Shown here piece by piece: positions 56,001-64,000 of a stretch of DNA of 64,000 nt. Origin of the DNA: Pseudomonadota bacterium (GTDB taxonomy: Bacteria > Desulfobacterota > Desulfobulbia > Desulfobulbales > Desulfocapsaceae); NCBI GenBank assembly GCA_018817385.1, contig JAHIUA010000023.1, positions 62,001 to 126,000 on the forward strand, written 5' to 3'. Within the stretch, counting starts at the first letter, position 1. The number at the start of each line of letters is the position of its first letter. A program made the position numbers and the translations under genes. The notes below the pieces were generated by a model that made no database searches, was not told where the DNA came from, and saw only the letters and a program-made list of their open reading frames with translations.

Positions 56001-57161
56001 TCAAAGCACCTCGCCTTCAAGTTCTCTAATTTCCAGTTCTTTTCCTTCGGAAATGATAACAGTGATTTTCTTGCTGGCTCCCACTTCAATCACCGGCGTG
56101 GCTTGTTTCGCCAAGCTCAGATAGAAATCATGCAGACTTCGTGCTCCTTCAGATAGTCCGCCACCAAGTGAATATTTTGCAATTTGGCCGGAGTCCACGG
56201 AAGTAGTAGTACCGAGTGGAGATACAGACTGTGTGGTGGAGGTAGACTTTAACATATCGCCCATTCCGCCGAAGAATCCGGCCACTATTGTTCTGGCTGT
56301 TGCTGCGCCCATTCTGGAAACTACTCGTCCCGATAAGCCGACTTTGCTATCTGAATCAGTAACAAATCCCTTTATCTGAGTATCGATGATGGCCTTTCCT
56401 TCATTACTTAGGCACGATAAGGAAACCAGCCGCACATCAGCTCTTTCTTTGTCCAGCCTGCCCACAGCCTCAGCTATGACAAAACAGCCTTTCAGGTTAG
56501 CCTTGATATCATTGGGTAATACTGCCGGAGTTTGAATTCTTAGCAGGAGAGGTTCTGGATTGCTACTGCCTTTCCCGGATGTAGAAGCGTCGAAACCGGT
56601 GAGAAGCTTTGCCTCCATAAATGAAGGAGGTAAATACACTGTCCGTCCTTTTTTTTTAGGATCTCCACCTTCAATTGACAGTGCCGGATTGGATAATACG
56701 CTGATTTCGCCGATTATCTGTTTTTCTTTGGGAGGCAACGATGGAATTTGTCGGATATCTTCTATGGGTTTAGGCCATTGATTTTCTGCTGGCAGTGGAG
56801 GCGATACTGGCTTGTTTACCACTTCGTCTGCAGTTGGTATTTCTGGAAACGCTTTTTCATCTTCTGTTTGAGTCTGTAGATGGAGCGATGTTTTATTTTG
56901 TTGATCTTCCAGCTTGTTCAATTTCTCTGCCAGCTGTTCCAATTGACGTCTTTGCTCACGGAGCATCGTTTTCTGGATAAGGTCTGGTTCAAGCTGTATC
57001 TCACGGGTTTTTTTGATGGTAGAAAAGAAACTTTTAGCTCTATCAGAACGAAGATTGTGACCAGTCAGTGTAACAGCGAGAAGCGTGGCACCGACCAATG
57101 ACCAGATTACGATTTTTTTCTGCTTCGGGTCAAGGTTGTTAAATCTTTCCTTGAGACTCAT
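56001..57161 (-). CDS. traB: Conjugal transfer protein TraB (VirB10-like)
   Basis: This 386-residue core-complex scaffold has one N-terminal membrane helix (about 17-34), a coiled coil (about 60-95), a Pro-rich linker (about 108-150) and a VirB10-like C-terminal domain (LKGCFVIAEAVG; VSRMGAATARTIVAGFFGGMG). It links inner and outer membranes with TraK and TraV. Its start overlaps traK by 4 nt. The cargo block begins right after its stop. Confidence 0.95.
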   Translation of the reverse strand: MSLKERFNNLDPKQKKIVIWSLVGATLLAVTLTGHNLRSDRAKSFFSTIKKTREIQLEPDLIQKTMLREQRRQLEQLAEKLNKLEDQQNKTSLHLQTQTEDEKAFPEIPTADEVVNKPVSPPLPAENQWPKPIEDIRQIPSLPPKEKQIIGEISVLSNPALSIEGGDPKKKGRTVYLPPSFMEAKLLTGFDASTSGKGSSNPEPLLLRIQTPAVLPNDIKANLKGCFVIAEAVGRLDKERADVRLVSLSCLSNEGKAIIDTQIKGFVTDSDSKVGLSGRVVSRMGAATARTIVAGFFGGMGDMLKSTSTTQSVSPLGTTTSVDSGQIAKYSLGGGLSEGARSLHDFYLSLAKQATPVIEVGASKKITVIISEGKELEIRELEGEVL

Positions 57162-57892
57162 CGAACCAGCTCCTTCTTCTCCACGATAAAAACGGTGCTT
57201 GTCTCACCTGGATCTAAGGTGTGATCATTTACAGCGACTGCAAGGAGGGAACCGCTTATAAGTGGAGAAACAAACAGCTTCTCATCTACGTAATTCTGTC
57301 CTGTTCCCAGGGCTGTGATAAGAAATTTTTTCAGGCGCAGCCCAACTCCATCCACATCTACAGATTGGATCAATGTCGTTTTGATACGTGGGCAAAGATC
57401 TATTGGTTCGCTGGAATCGATAACCCGATAGCTTGAAGGATAGTTATCGTTATATGCCTCTCTAATTACCTGTAGTGCCTGTTTCTCAAGGGGCATGTTT
57501 TTGTAATGGGCAATATTTTGTTTGAAAGATTTTTGCTGAGGAGATGCCAGACGAATGGTGGCTGATGGAATATCCCTGGGAGTGACGATTAAGGTATAAA
57601 CGGCTCCGTTACAGACAACAAATAGTTCGCTATCCTGGGCGGCGTAGCTATATTCGCCACCAGCATCTTCAATCTTGAATTTGATAAAGGCGTTATTGCC
57701 AGAGAAATGACCTGTCATCCCTTTTTCTTGTGAGAAAATTAGATCACTCATTGGTCCTAGGCAGACAATCCGGTTGATATCATGGTTGGATAGTTCAACA
57801 ACTGTCGGAATTTCTGCAGTTATCATATTGTCGGCTAAAACATTTGTGGCAAATAACAAAGCAGAAGCAGTGAACAACAATCTGAGTTTCAT
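57158..57892 (-). CDS. traK: Conjugal transfer protein TraK (VirB9-like)
   Basis: This 244-residue secreted protein has a signal peptide (1-20) followed by the TraK pattern VVELSNHDINRIVCLG and a VirB9-like C-terminal region. It is an outer-membrane core component, with 4-nt overlaps to traE and traB. Confidence 0.94.
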   Translation of the reverse strand: MKLRLLFTASALLFATNVLADNMITAEIPTVVELSNHDINRIVCLGPMSDLIFSQEKGMTGHFSGNNAFIKFKIEDAGGEYSYAAQDSELFVVCNGAVYTLIVTPRDIPSATIRLASPQQKSFKQNIAHYKNMPLEKQALQVIREAYNDNYPSSYRVIDSSEPIDLCPRIKTTLIQSVDVDGVGLRLKKFLITALGTGQNYVDEKLFVSPLISGSLLAVAVNDHTLDPGETSTVFIVEKKELVR

Positions 57893-58473
57893 TCTTTCTC
57901 TTCTCCTTTGGCCTCTGATAGTTCGGCATATTTTTCTTTAAAAGATAGGGCGTAGAATCTGCCATCATCTAACCTGTATCGGATTATGTATGTCTTGCTA
58001 GTGTTATCAAGTGGTGTGTTTCCGGCAAACTGTTTCAAGTTGCCAAAAATCTCGATGAAATTATCTCCGATTTTTATTTTTTCCAGATAATAGACAGAGC
58101 TGACCTGGGATTCCTCAACCCGGCTGGCCAAAGAGTACCAAAGCTTGGACGCATCTGGGTATGATTCAGGAGCAAAGTAGGAAAGAAGTTCTTCAAACTG
58201 CGCTCTGGCCGTTGGAGGTGAATAACTGGTGGCCAATGTGGCAATCCTTCTGCTGATATCCCTCAAGTATTTATCCGTTGGTTTGCCCTGTACAAATTCC
58301 ACTGTGCCTGTCATTTTGGGTGGGATCAACACAACACGCTGGTATTTTACAGCCCGGTAAACCATGAATGAATTAAAGGAGACCGCAAGAGACAGCACCA
58401 CTATCACGAATTTGAGCAGCCTGTTTTCCACAAAGAGATTGCTGGTTTTCTGTATAAATACTTCAGTTTTCAC
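57889..58473 (-). CDS. traE: Conjugal transfer protein TraE (VirB5/8-like)
   Basis: This 194-residue protein has an N-terminal membrane helix (about 22-44) followed by the TraE segment RVVLIPPKMTGTVEF and a VirB8-like fold. Inner-membrane component of the F-type apparatus. It overlaps traL and traK by 4 nt each. Confidence 0.93.
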   Translation of the reverse strand: MKTEVFIQKTSNLFVENRLLKFVIVVLSLAVSFNSFMVYRAVKYQRVVLIPPKMTGTVEFVQGKPTDKYLRDISRRIATLATSYSPPTARAQFEELLSYFAPESYPDASKLWYSLASRVEESQVSSVYYLEKIKIGDNFIEIFGNLKQFAGNTPLDNTSKTYIIRYRLDDGRFYALSFKEKYAELSEAKGEEKE

Positions 58474-58751
58474 TCGTGGAACTCCCGTTGGAAATAATCA
58501 GGGTAATTTTTCATTTGTATAAACCCAAGCATGTAAAGACCATGTTTCAAAAAGCCACGAGGTTTTTTCCTTTTGGTTCGTGTGTAAAAATATTGGATGG
58601 CCAGGAAGGCAATCCACATAACTTTTCCGTAAATAAGGGCAAGAGTCAGAGTAAAGAGAAAAATGATTAGCTCATCCACTTCAAACCAGAGTACCTGAAA
58701 GGGTTTTGATAAGTATTGAGGGAATTGTTTTATAAAAGAATCTTCAGCCAT
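58470..58751 (-). CDS. traL: Conjugal transfer protein TraL
   Basis: This 93-residue inner-membrane protein has two hydrophobic segments (about 24-62) and the family ending GFLKHGLYMLGFIQMKNYPD-like region near the C-terminus. Its position between traA and traE is typical. VirB3-like role in pilus assembly. Confidence 0.9.
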   Translation of the reverse strand: MAEDSFIKQFPQYLSKPFQVLWFEVDELIIFLFTLTLALIYGKVMWIAFLAIQYFYTRTKRKKPRGFLKHGLYMLGFIQMKNYPDYFQREFHE

Positions 58752-58775
58752 TTGCCCTTTCCAGCAGGTAAAAAG

Positions 58776-59108
58776 TTAAATAATTGTTGCTCCAATGGTT
58801 TGAACTACAGCGTCAGCCTTTAAAAGAAATGCACCACCCAGCACTACACCGGCAGCTGGTAGAATCATCTGTCGAATAGCAAGAATGGCAGCAAAGACCA
58901 TACAGGCGACACCTGCCACAAATCCAATTGGCCCAAGTAGGATCTGATTTACACCGATATCATAAAGATCGTAGGCAAAGGATCCTGCAGCGGGGACAGT
59001 CATTGCCATTGCATTGCTTACCATTAAAAAATAGAATGCAACCAGTACTGTTATGGTTTGTAACTGTCGCGTTTTTGCCATACGATCTGTATAAAATTCA
59101 ATCTCCAT
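58776..59108 (-). CDS. traA: TraA-like conjugative pilin precursor
   Basis: This 110-residue protein has a long leader with a hydrophobic core and AMA-type cleavage site (near residue 36), then two hydrophobic helices, as in F-type pilin. ATG 59108 has AGGAG 8 nt upstream, so the long leader is retained. It sits just before traL. The S26 peptidase encoded at 26.1-26.6 kb may process it. Confidence 0.8.
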   Translation of the reverse strand: MEIEFYTDRMAKTRQLQTITVLVAFYFLMVSNAMAMTVPAAGSFAYDLYDIGVNQILLGPIGFVAGVACMVFAAILAIRQMILPAAGVVLGGAFLLKADAVVQTIGATII

Positions 59109-59128
59109 AATGTTTTCTCCTGTTGTTT

Positions 59129-59656
59129 TTATTGTTGTGGAAGTTGCCTTAGCTCTATGATTTCGACTTCTACTCTTCTGTTTTTGTAGAATTCCTGTGG
59201 AGCACTGGTAATAGGATTTTGTGCCCCTTTTCCCTGGACTTTGATGGCTGAGTAGCCATGCCCTCGTAAAATTTTTGCAACTGTCTTCGCTCGTTTTTGA
59301 GACAGAGCCTGGTTGAGGTTATCCGTACCTAATTCACAGGTATGTCCGGTTATCATCAGAGGCGTATTGGGTAGAACTCCATTTTTTCTGATCTTTGCAA
59401 TGATCTCTTGTGCAGCTTCGGGTGATAAACTTGAACTTTCTTTCTGGAAATAGATCATGAGCATCTGGCAGCTCTCCGAAAGTTGTGTGATACTGGTTGA
59501 ACCTTCCGCAATAATGAAAGTCTCACTTTCCGCATTTTGTGTTATGGCCATATCAAAAGTAAAGTCCTGCTGTCTGATTTCCAATGCCATTGCTCCTGTG
59601 GTGAAGAATATACCGGTGGCAATGGCCTGAAATATGATTTGATTAATTCTGTTCAT
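59129..59656 (-). CDS. OmpA-family peptidoglycan-binding protein
   Basis: This 175-residue exported protein has a signal peptide (1-24) and an OmpA-like domain (about 66-172) with TGHTCELGTDNLNQALSQKRA and NRRVEVEI. It probably anchors the transfer apparatus to peptidoglycan. It is 20 nt upstream of the pilin gene and in the same operon. Confidence 0.9.
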   Translation of the reverse strand: MNRINQIIFQAIATGIFFTTGAMALEIRQQDFTFDMAITQNAESETFIIAEGSTSITQLSESCQMLMIYFQKESSSLSPEAAQEIIAKIRKNGVLPNTPLMITGHTCELGTDNLNQALSQKRAKTVAKILRGHGYSAIKVQGKGAQNPITSAPQEFYKNRRVEVEIIELRQLPQQ

Positions 59657-59791
59657 CTCATCTTTCTTTTTCTCAAGCTGTGACCTTTAACCAGAATTTT
59701 CATGAGCTGTGGAAGGGGATGCTGGTCATTGTGTAAGTTCCAATAAATGATGTTTATTATTTATTTGTTTGTGCTCTGTAAGAGGGAGATT

Positions 59792-60211
59792 CTAGCCATT
59801 TGCTGGTTTGTTTTTCTTGCGGTGTCTTGCAACTTGAACCCGATTTCTGATTTTGTATAGCCGAGAAATATGTTGTTTCTTTAGAACAAAACAGAAGGTA
59901 ACTTGGATCTCTTCAACAAGTGTTTCCATGGGTAATGATTTGCCGGGTTCAAGATTTGAAAAACGACTGTAGGCGTATCGTTCCCATTTGGTGGGTATGG
60001 GTGCTGTTTTTAGAAAATTAAGTCGGGACTTCATAGAAAGACGGTTTAATTGAGCTCTTATTATTTCTCTGTTTCCCCAGATCTGTGAGAGGAATTGTAG
60101 AGCAACAATTTCGTCTGTGAGCAATGGATCTTCAATGAGATCAATTCGGTTCATATAACGAAGGATACGTTTTGGAATGGGGCTGGATTTGGCGTATTCA
60201 TCGATCTGCAT
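59792..60211 (-). CDS. Conserved element protein, unknown
   Basis: This 139-residue basic, helical protein has no motif I recognise. It starts 2 nt after the sigma-like gene and precedes the OmpA/pilin genes. Its Arg/Lys-rich end suggests nucleic-acid binding or a regulatory role in transfer. A weak assignment. Confidence 0.55.
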   Translation of the reverse strand: MQIDEYAKSSPIPKRILRYMNRIDLIEDPLLTDEIVALQFLSQIWGNREIIRAQLNRLSMKSRLNFLKTAPIPTKWERYAYSRFSNLEPGKSLPMETLVEEIQVTFCFVLKKQHISRLYKIRNRVQVARHRKKNKPANG

Positions 60212-60213
60212 GA

Positions 60214-60759
60214 TTACAATGAGGCCTCAGCTATTCTTTGCACGCTATTACTGACAAGCCTGCAGGCATGACGACGACTGACATTGAACTCTTTTGCGAT
60301 ATCTGGAGTGCTGACTGGTGTGGGTTGTTGCAACAGCCAAATGCATATTTCCTTTTGACGTTTACTCACAGCCTTCAAGGCTTGACAGATGTCTTTTTTT
60401 TTCGGTTCTCTAGTCGGGATCGTTTCTTCCGGCAGCGGAAGGAAATAATCTTCGAGACAGTGTACTGTTTGAAGGCCGGAAGCCATTTTTATGCAGTCCG
60501 TTCTGAAAATAACCCGGAAGAATTGTACAAATTTTTCCGGTGCATTTTTCTTCCTGATGATAATTTCAGTTTTGTAGGCTGCAAGTGTTGCTTCCTGATA
60601 AAGGTCTTCTTTATCACCAGCTATGTACATGTAATACGGAGATGCGATTTTCCTGATGAGGCTGTGATTTTCTGATACCCAAAGCATGATTTTATTCCAT
60701 GTGACTTCGGATGAAGAATCGTGGGTTAGAAATGCCTTTTTTCTGTCTGAATTTTGCAT
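60214..60759 (-). CDS. Sigma-70-like factor for transfer genes
   Basis: This 181-residue protein resembles a minimal sigma-70 factor. A region-2-like segment (GDKEDLYQEATLAAY, about 49-63) is followed by a linker and a region-4 HTH (about 125-180: SKRQKEICIWLL, TPDIAKEFNVSRRHACRLV). It is the first gene of the traA-L-E-K-B operon, so it may direct polymerase to transfer promoters on the element. Binding sites are not visible. Confidence 0.7.
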   Translation of the reverse strand: MQNSDRKKAFLTHDSSSEVTWNKIMLWVSENHSLIRKIASPYYMYIAGDKEDLYQEATLAAYKTEIIIRKKNAPEKFVQFFRVIFRTDCIKMASGLQTVHCLEDYFLPLPEETIPTREPKKKDICQALKAVSKRQKEICIWLLQQPTPVSTPDIAKEFNVSRRHACRLVSNSVQRIAEASL

Positions 60760-60871
60760 TAGCTGATTTTTCTAAAAGATTAAATATAGATTAAAAGATG
60801 ATTAGCTGTTGTTCTCGATGTTCGCGCTCTCAATGGTAGTAGAGGGTAGGAGCGTTTTTTGGTTTCGCAAG

Positions 60872-61046
60872 TGTGCGTGCTATGCCCCTTTCGTGTGAGT
60901 GCTGTGCCCCCTTTGTTGTGACTGTTATGCCCCCAGGTGTGAGTGCAATGCCCCTTCGGTGTGACTGTTATGCCCCCCAGATGTGAGTGTGATGCCCCCG
61001 CTGTGTGACTGCTATGCCCCCCAGGTGTGAGTGTAATGCCCCCACA
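60872..61046. repeat. Iteron array, eight 22-bp units (putative oriV)
   Basis: Units of about 22 bp with core TGTGAsTGyTATGCCCC begin at 60872, 60894, 60917, 60938, 60960, 60982, 61004 and 61026. From the second unit on, GAG and GAC alternate at the variable position, giving a 44-bp higher-order period. The array lies just downstream of the TrfA-like gene and is the likely replication origin bound by it. Spacing and direct orientation exclude CRISPR. Confidence 0.85.
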
Positions 61047-61055
61047 AGATGTTAA

Positions 61056-61928
61056 TTATTCAGTGATCGTTTTTGTCGTATTTTTCTGTACATGCATTTT
61101 GTCTGTGTTGTCGATTTTCCAATTTTCGAGAGATTCAACTCTGATCAGTTCATCCATGGCCATTCGTAAAATTCTTCGGAAGTCAACAAGACGTTTACAG
61201 CTGGATCCGCATAAAATCTTCAGGGTTGCTACTTTCATGGGATACGGAATTCGATGGCTGGAGTAAAATCCATGAAGCCATTTGGCCAAGTCTGATGTTA
61301 GTTGAAGGCGTTGCTGCCATTGTAGTTGCGTCCATCCTGCATCAAAAAGTTCAGCCAGTTTGGGATTTATTTTTAGGAAGTAGGTTTGTTCTTTATCGTT
61401 GTAGTAGAACTCATCGATCAAGGACCCTGCGTAGGTAAACAACTGGTTTGTGCGTCCATGTGGGAAGCAGATATTGATTTCGATAGCAGTTGCCGTTAAG
61501 CGACGAAAACAGTCTTTAAGCCACTCTTTACCTGATTTTCCAGGGTGGCGACCAATATCCCGAAGGAAAGTTTTGATTCTAAAACGTATGAAATTGTTTG
61601 GTGTTCGCTCGAGATATCTGGTTTGTAAATGGAGAGATTGAACCAGAACGTCAAAATCTCCCTGATCCAATTGCCATCCTGTATAGCGGATATCGAGTCC
61701 TTTGTTTGTGGCAATAACCTCACCTTTGAGAGCCCTGCGCTGGCCTCGTTTGATAACGCCAAAAAGTGCAGAGCGAAGGCAAATATTTGGCGCACCACGT
61801 GTTTTGTCAGGCCACTCTGGAAGGAGTGGAATTTGTTCAAGCTTACGTATCTTCTCCTGCAGTTCTGGAGATAGACGCTTTAAATAGCGTTCCTGAGCAG
61901 TATCTATGGTTTTTGATACAGGGAACAT
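61056..61928 (-). CDS. TrfA-type plasmid replication initiator
   Basis: This 290-residue protein resembles TrfA: an N-terminal basic segment, a central winged-helix region (DFDVLVQSLHLQTRY, FRIKTFLRDIGR) and a second winged helix near 180-280 (FLKINPKLAELFDAGWTQL). It should bind the adjacent iterons and melt the origin. Presence in an integrated element suggests autonomous replication after excision. It is 5 nt behind the excisionase-like gene. Confidence 0.8.
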   Translation of the reverse strand: MFPVSKTIDTAQERYLKRLSPELQEKIRKLEQIPLLPEWPDKTRGAPNICLRSALFGVIKRGQRRALKGEVIATNKGLDIRYTGWQLDQGDFDVLVQSLHLQTRYLERTPNNFIRFRIKTFLRDIGRHPGKSGKEWLKDCFRRLTATAIEINICFPHGRTNQLFTYAGSLIDEFYYNDKEQTYFLKINPKLAELFDAGWTQLQWQQRLQLTSDLAKWLHGFYSSHRIPYPMKVATLKILCGSSCKRLVDFRRILRMAMDELIRVESLENWKIDNTDKMHVQKNTTKTITE

Positions 61929-61933
61929 TTTTT

Positions 61934-62158
61934 TTATCGTCTGTGGATTTGTAAGTTTTTTCGTGGTCGTCCGATTTTTACTGCATGTATCTGCTTGCTT
62001 TTGAACCAGTCACCTAGATCTTTTTCCATAATCAATACGGTCTTCCCTGGTTTGTAAGCTGGTAATTCGCCTTTTTTGATGGCACGATGGATGGTGTGGT
62101 AGCTGCATTTTGCAAGCTCTGCTGCCTCATTTATTGTTATGGAATTGTCACGTATCAT
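61934..62158 (-). CDS. Excisionase/MerR-like small DNA-binding protein
   Basis: A winged-helix excisionase-type fold (ITINEAAELAKCSYHTIHRAI, then KPGKTVLIMEKDLGDWFKS), about 74 residues. I choose ATG 62158, which overlaps the upstream XRE stop by 4 nt; the frame extends to 62167. It could be a directionality factor for excision or a replication regulator. Confidence 0.75.
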   Translation of the reverse strand: MIRDNSITINEAAELAKCSYHTIHRAIKKGELPAYKPGKTVLIMEKDLGDWFKSKQIHAVKIGRPRKNLQIHRR

Positions 62159-62367
62159 TTTCCACACACTTCTCGAATTGCTTGTCTAATTTCAGCTGTT
62201 TTTCCCCATACCAGAATCATCCTGCAGATACCGGTGACATCTTCTAATCGTTCAGCGACAGCAGGAGGACAGCGGCGCCTGCCATGAATAATATGGCTGA
62301 GAAAGTCAGGACTGATGTCAGCTTTTTCCGCGATTTCTTTTTGGGTAATTCGTTTCGTTATATGCAT
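62155..62367 (-). CDS. Small XRE-family DNA-binding protein
   Basis: This 70-residue helix-turn-helix protein (TQKEIAEKADISPDFLSHII) heads the operon with the excisionase-like and TrfA genes. It is divergent from the larger HTH protein at 62480, so the 112-bp gap between them probably holds a bidirectional control region. Confidence 0.75.
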   Translation of the reverse strand: MHITKRITQKEIAEKADISPDFLSHIIHGRRRCPPAVAERLEDVTGICRMILVWGKTAEIRQAIREVCGK

Positions 62368-62479
62368 AATGCTCTACAAATTGACCAAATATGGCAATAA
62401 GTCAACAAAAAATGTTTCAAGCAGGCGGTTTATGCAGTATTTTCTTTCAATTCTTGATCATGTGCTCTATTATTGATCT

Positions 62480-63079
62480 ATGGCTCAATTAGTTTCTAAA
62501 CAATTTCATGCTGCGTTAACTCATTTTCTCTCTGAGGAAGGTCGAGGTGCACAGGCACGTCTTGCACTGGAGCAGCAAATTGATCGTGGTTATCTGAATG
62601 CAATAATTAAAGGACGCAAGGCCGGTTCTGATAAAATTCGCGAGAAAATTGCAGATCATTTTGGAGTGACTTTTGAGGATATGCTGTCTTTAGGCCGTCG
62701 TATATTAGATGGCGAAAAGGGGAGGGATGTCTGCGAAGAACTCGTGGAAGAGACGAAAGCGGTGTCAGGTGAACTCCATAAAAACCTTGTTGATTTTGAA
62801 TCTCACCGACAAGAACAGGAGATATTGGACGATTTTCCAGAGAAAATTGCTATGGCAGTAAAGATTCTTGGCTCCAATTCAGCATATGGAGATTTCTTAG
62901 TGAGCCTAAATAAGTTGCTGCAGGCATCTCAGGAAGTTGATGCGGTAAAAAGGGAAAACGATGCTGTAAAGGAAGACAACCTGAAACTAAAGAAGAAAGT
63001 AAGTGAGTTAGAAGAAAGACTTGCCAGTGTAGAGAAAATGCTGACTGGTGAAAATAAAAATGCAAGGAAGATAGTGTAA
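62480..63079 (+). CDS. XRE-like repressor with C-terminal coiled coil
   Basis: This 199-residue protein has an N-terminal HTH-like domain (about 8-75; ARLALEQQIDRGYLNAIIKGRKAG) and a long Glu/Lys-rich coiled coil (about 150-190). It resembles phage-type repressors without a recognisable peptidase. It is the last gene before the attachment site, divergent from the replication operon, and may repress it. Confidence 0.75.
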   Translation: MAQLVSKQFHAALTHFLSEEGRGAQARLALEQQIDRGYLNAIIKGRKAGSDKIREKIADHFGVTFEDMLSLGRRILDGEKGRDVCEELVEETKAVSGELHKNLVDFESHRQEQEILDDFPEKIAMAVKILGSNSAYGDFLVSLNKLLQASQEVDAVKRENDAVKEDNLKLKKKVSELEERLASVEKMLTGENKNARKIV

Positions 63080-63222
63080 TACTACCAAAAAATCAATGGA
63101 AACGAAGCAAGGATGGAAAGGTCATTTGGCCATTCAGAAAATTTTGACTTTTGGTCAATTATTGCTAATTGCGCCCAAAATTGCGACTAAGTCGGGTAAT
63201 CATGTGGAATATAAGAACATGA

Positions 63223-63282
63223 ACTGCCTTGAGGGGGCAGTGGCCCACGGTCGTGCGAGTTCGATTCTCGCCTTCGGCACCA
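63223..63282 (+). tRNA. 3' fragment of tRNA-Leu(GAG), attachment site end
   Basis: The segment has a complete anticodon arm (ACTGCC-TTGAGGG-GGCAGT, anticodon GAG at 63231-63233), a long variable arm, a T arm (GCGAG-TTCGATT-CTCGC), the acceptor 3' strand CTTCGGC and ACCA. No matching D arm or acceptor 5' strand is present upstream. A truncated tRNA of this kind marks the right attachment site of an element integrated in a tRNA-Leu gene; the intact gene should lie at the other end. Confidence 0.85.
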
Positions 63283-63317
63283 TTTTACATTCCGTCCTTG
63301 TCCAAGGACGTACATCA

Positions 63318-63351
63318 AGCCCGCAGCCAGTAATGGTTAGCGGGTTTTTTG
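63318..63351 (+). terminator. Intrinsic terminator behind the tRNA-Leu end
   Basis: The stem CCCGC / GCGGG, extended inside by AGCCA / TGGTT, is followed by TTTTTTG. It would end transcription of the original tRNA-Leu gene, supporting the view that sequence to the right is chromosomal. Confidence 0.8.
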
Positions 63352-63730
63352 TTTCCATCACCTTCCATTCTTTTCCTTATGCTTTTCAGGACCAAAAACG
63401 GGGGAAAACGGGTATGGAACATCAGAGATGATCACCTGTTCACCGCTCCTTGCTTTTCAAGGTGAACTCCTGAAATTCCCCCGCAAAGACCAGTTGGCGG
63501 GCACGGCTTCTTTTCTCACAGTGTCAGCTCAAACAATAAAAAAAAGAGAGTGAGGTAATACAAGTAGGGAGCGAATCGACCTCCGTCTTGGGAGAAGAGT
63601 CACTTTTGTCTTTTGCTCACGGAGTATCGAACACCGGTGATGAACGGTAAGCCGGCACTCAGTACAGTACTCCCTTGAGGGGTGAAAGTACCTTCACGAA
63701 ATTCTTTTCAAAAAATCACGAATAGAACTT
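63352..63730. other. Intergenic flank, nothing recognised
   Basis: About 380 bp between the tRNA terminator and the partial surface-protein gene. I see no coding or RNA feature. Confidence 0.5.
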
Positions 63731-64000
63731 CTAAGGTACTAATAATAAAAGATAGAGAGGTGACAAAGATGGATTCGCTGAAGATGTATTCGCAAAATTA
63801 GCAGTAACGGCTTTCGCTTGAGTCATGCTTACGGTACAGATACCTGGGCCGGAACATGCTCCTGTCCATCCTTTAAAGAGAGAATCAGGGGCAGCAGTGG
63901 CAGTCAAGGAGACGATTGTACCGGAGTCATACCGCTCGCTACAGTCGTTTGGGCAAGAAATACCAGCAGGAGCGCTTGTTATCTTTCCACTACCCTCTCC
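63731..64000 (-). CDS. C-terminus of a surface protein with InlB-like B-repeat (partial)
   Basis: The minus-strand frame from the window edge to a stop at 63731 reads GKITSAPAGISCPNDCSERY, then GTIVSLTATAAPDSLFKGWT, GACSGPGICTVSM and AKAVTANF, the pattern of divergent InlB B-repeat domains common in secreted bacterial proteins. The N-terminus is outside the window. It lies beyond the attachment site and should belong to the host chromosome. Confidence 0.75.
   Translation of the reverse strand, partial: GEGSGKITSAPAGISCPNDCSERYDSGTIVSLTATAAPDSLFKGWTGACSGPGICTVSMTQAKAVTANFANTSSANPSLSPLYLLLLVP

Noticed and set aside
60872-61046. Possible CRISPR array
   Set aside because: The units are contiguous 22-bp degenerate direct repeats with no unique spacers, and they adjoin a replication initiator.
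61934-63079. Integrase gene near the attachment site
   Set aside because: The three small genes are DNA-binding regulators; no tyrosine or serine recombinase motifs are present.

Overview
The window is the right-hand part of a large integrated conjugative element in a Gram-negative bacterium. A proteobacterium or Desulfobacterota member is plausible, judging from the F-type transfer genes, a NhaR/HPF/amphi-Trp stress cluster and a chromosomal surface-repeat protein; I cannot name the species. The element's right edge is a 60-nt 3' fragment of a tRNA-Leu(GAG) gene at 63223-63282, followed by that tRNA's intrinsic terminator and the C-terminus of an unrelated surface-repeat protein. The left edge, the integrase, the relaxase and the coupling protein are not in the window.

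Layout, left to right. (1) 1-20.1 kb, minus strand: one very long, tightly packed defence operon. In transcription order it encodes a half-length HsdS, HsdM, HsdS, a DUF2188 mini-protein, a patatin phospholipase (CapV-like), a CD-NTase with an AGS-C-type tail, an HNH-SAVED nuclease (Cap5-like), a second CD-NTase, a stand-alone E2-like protein, HsdR, a YgjP-type metallopeptidase, a HEPN/SNF2 helicase and a sacsin-type GHKL ATPase that runs off the left edge. Two CBASS signalling modules are thus embedded inside a type I restriction operon. (2) 20.6-32.1 kb, minus: F-type type IV secretion genes traG, traH, traF, an S26 peptidase, trbI, trbC, traU, traW, traC and traV. (3) 32.1-56.0 kb: a 24-kb cargo block that splits the transfer operon between traB and traV. 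It holds a group II intron fragment; an XRE/ImmA-like regulator divergent from a DUF2188 / Pro-rich peptide / E2-E1 / JAB conjugation operon; a stress and redox module bounded by two perfect 35-bp direct repeats (cytochrome c, ferric-reductase-like flavoprotein, BON protein, GGDEF, histidine kinase, IS110, a broken ion channel, two UspA proteins, a P-type ATPase, amphi-Trp protein, HPF, lipoprotein, NhaR); a PD-(D/E)XK nuclease-like protein; a Fic protein; and an AbiEi antitoxin remnant. (4) 56.0-60.8 kb, minus: the promoter-proximal transfer genes (sigma-like regulator, unknown protein, OmpA-like protein, traA, traL, traE, traK, traB). (5) 60.85-63.1 kb: about eight 22-bp iterons, a TrfA-type replication initiator and small regulators next to the attachment site.

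Functionally, the backbone combines plasmid-like replication, an F-type mating apparatus probably under its own sigma-like factor, and tRNA-based integration. The cargo is largely anti-phage defence plus a stress-survival module. The most unusual parts are the dual CBASS nested in the RM operon with only a lone E2, the separate E1/E2/JAB locus about 18 kb away whose immediate partner is a 56-residue Pro/Asn-rich peptide ending in glycine, and the insertion of the cargo block inside the transfer operon. All calls come from reading the sequence; no database search was run.
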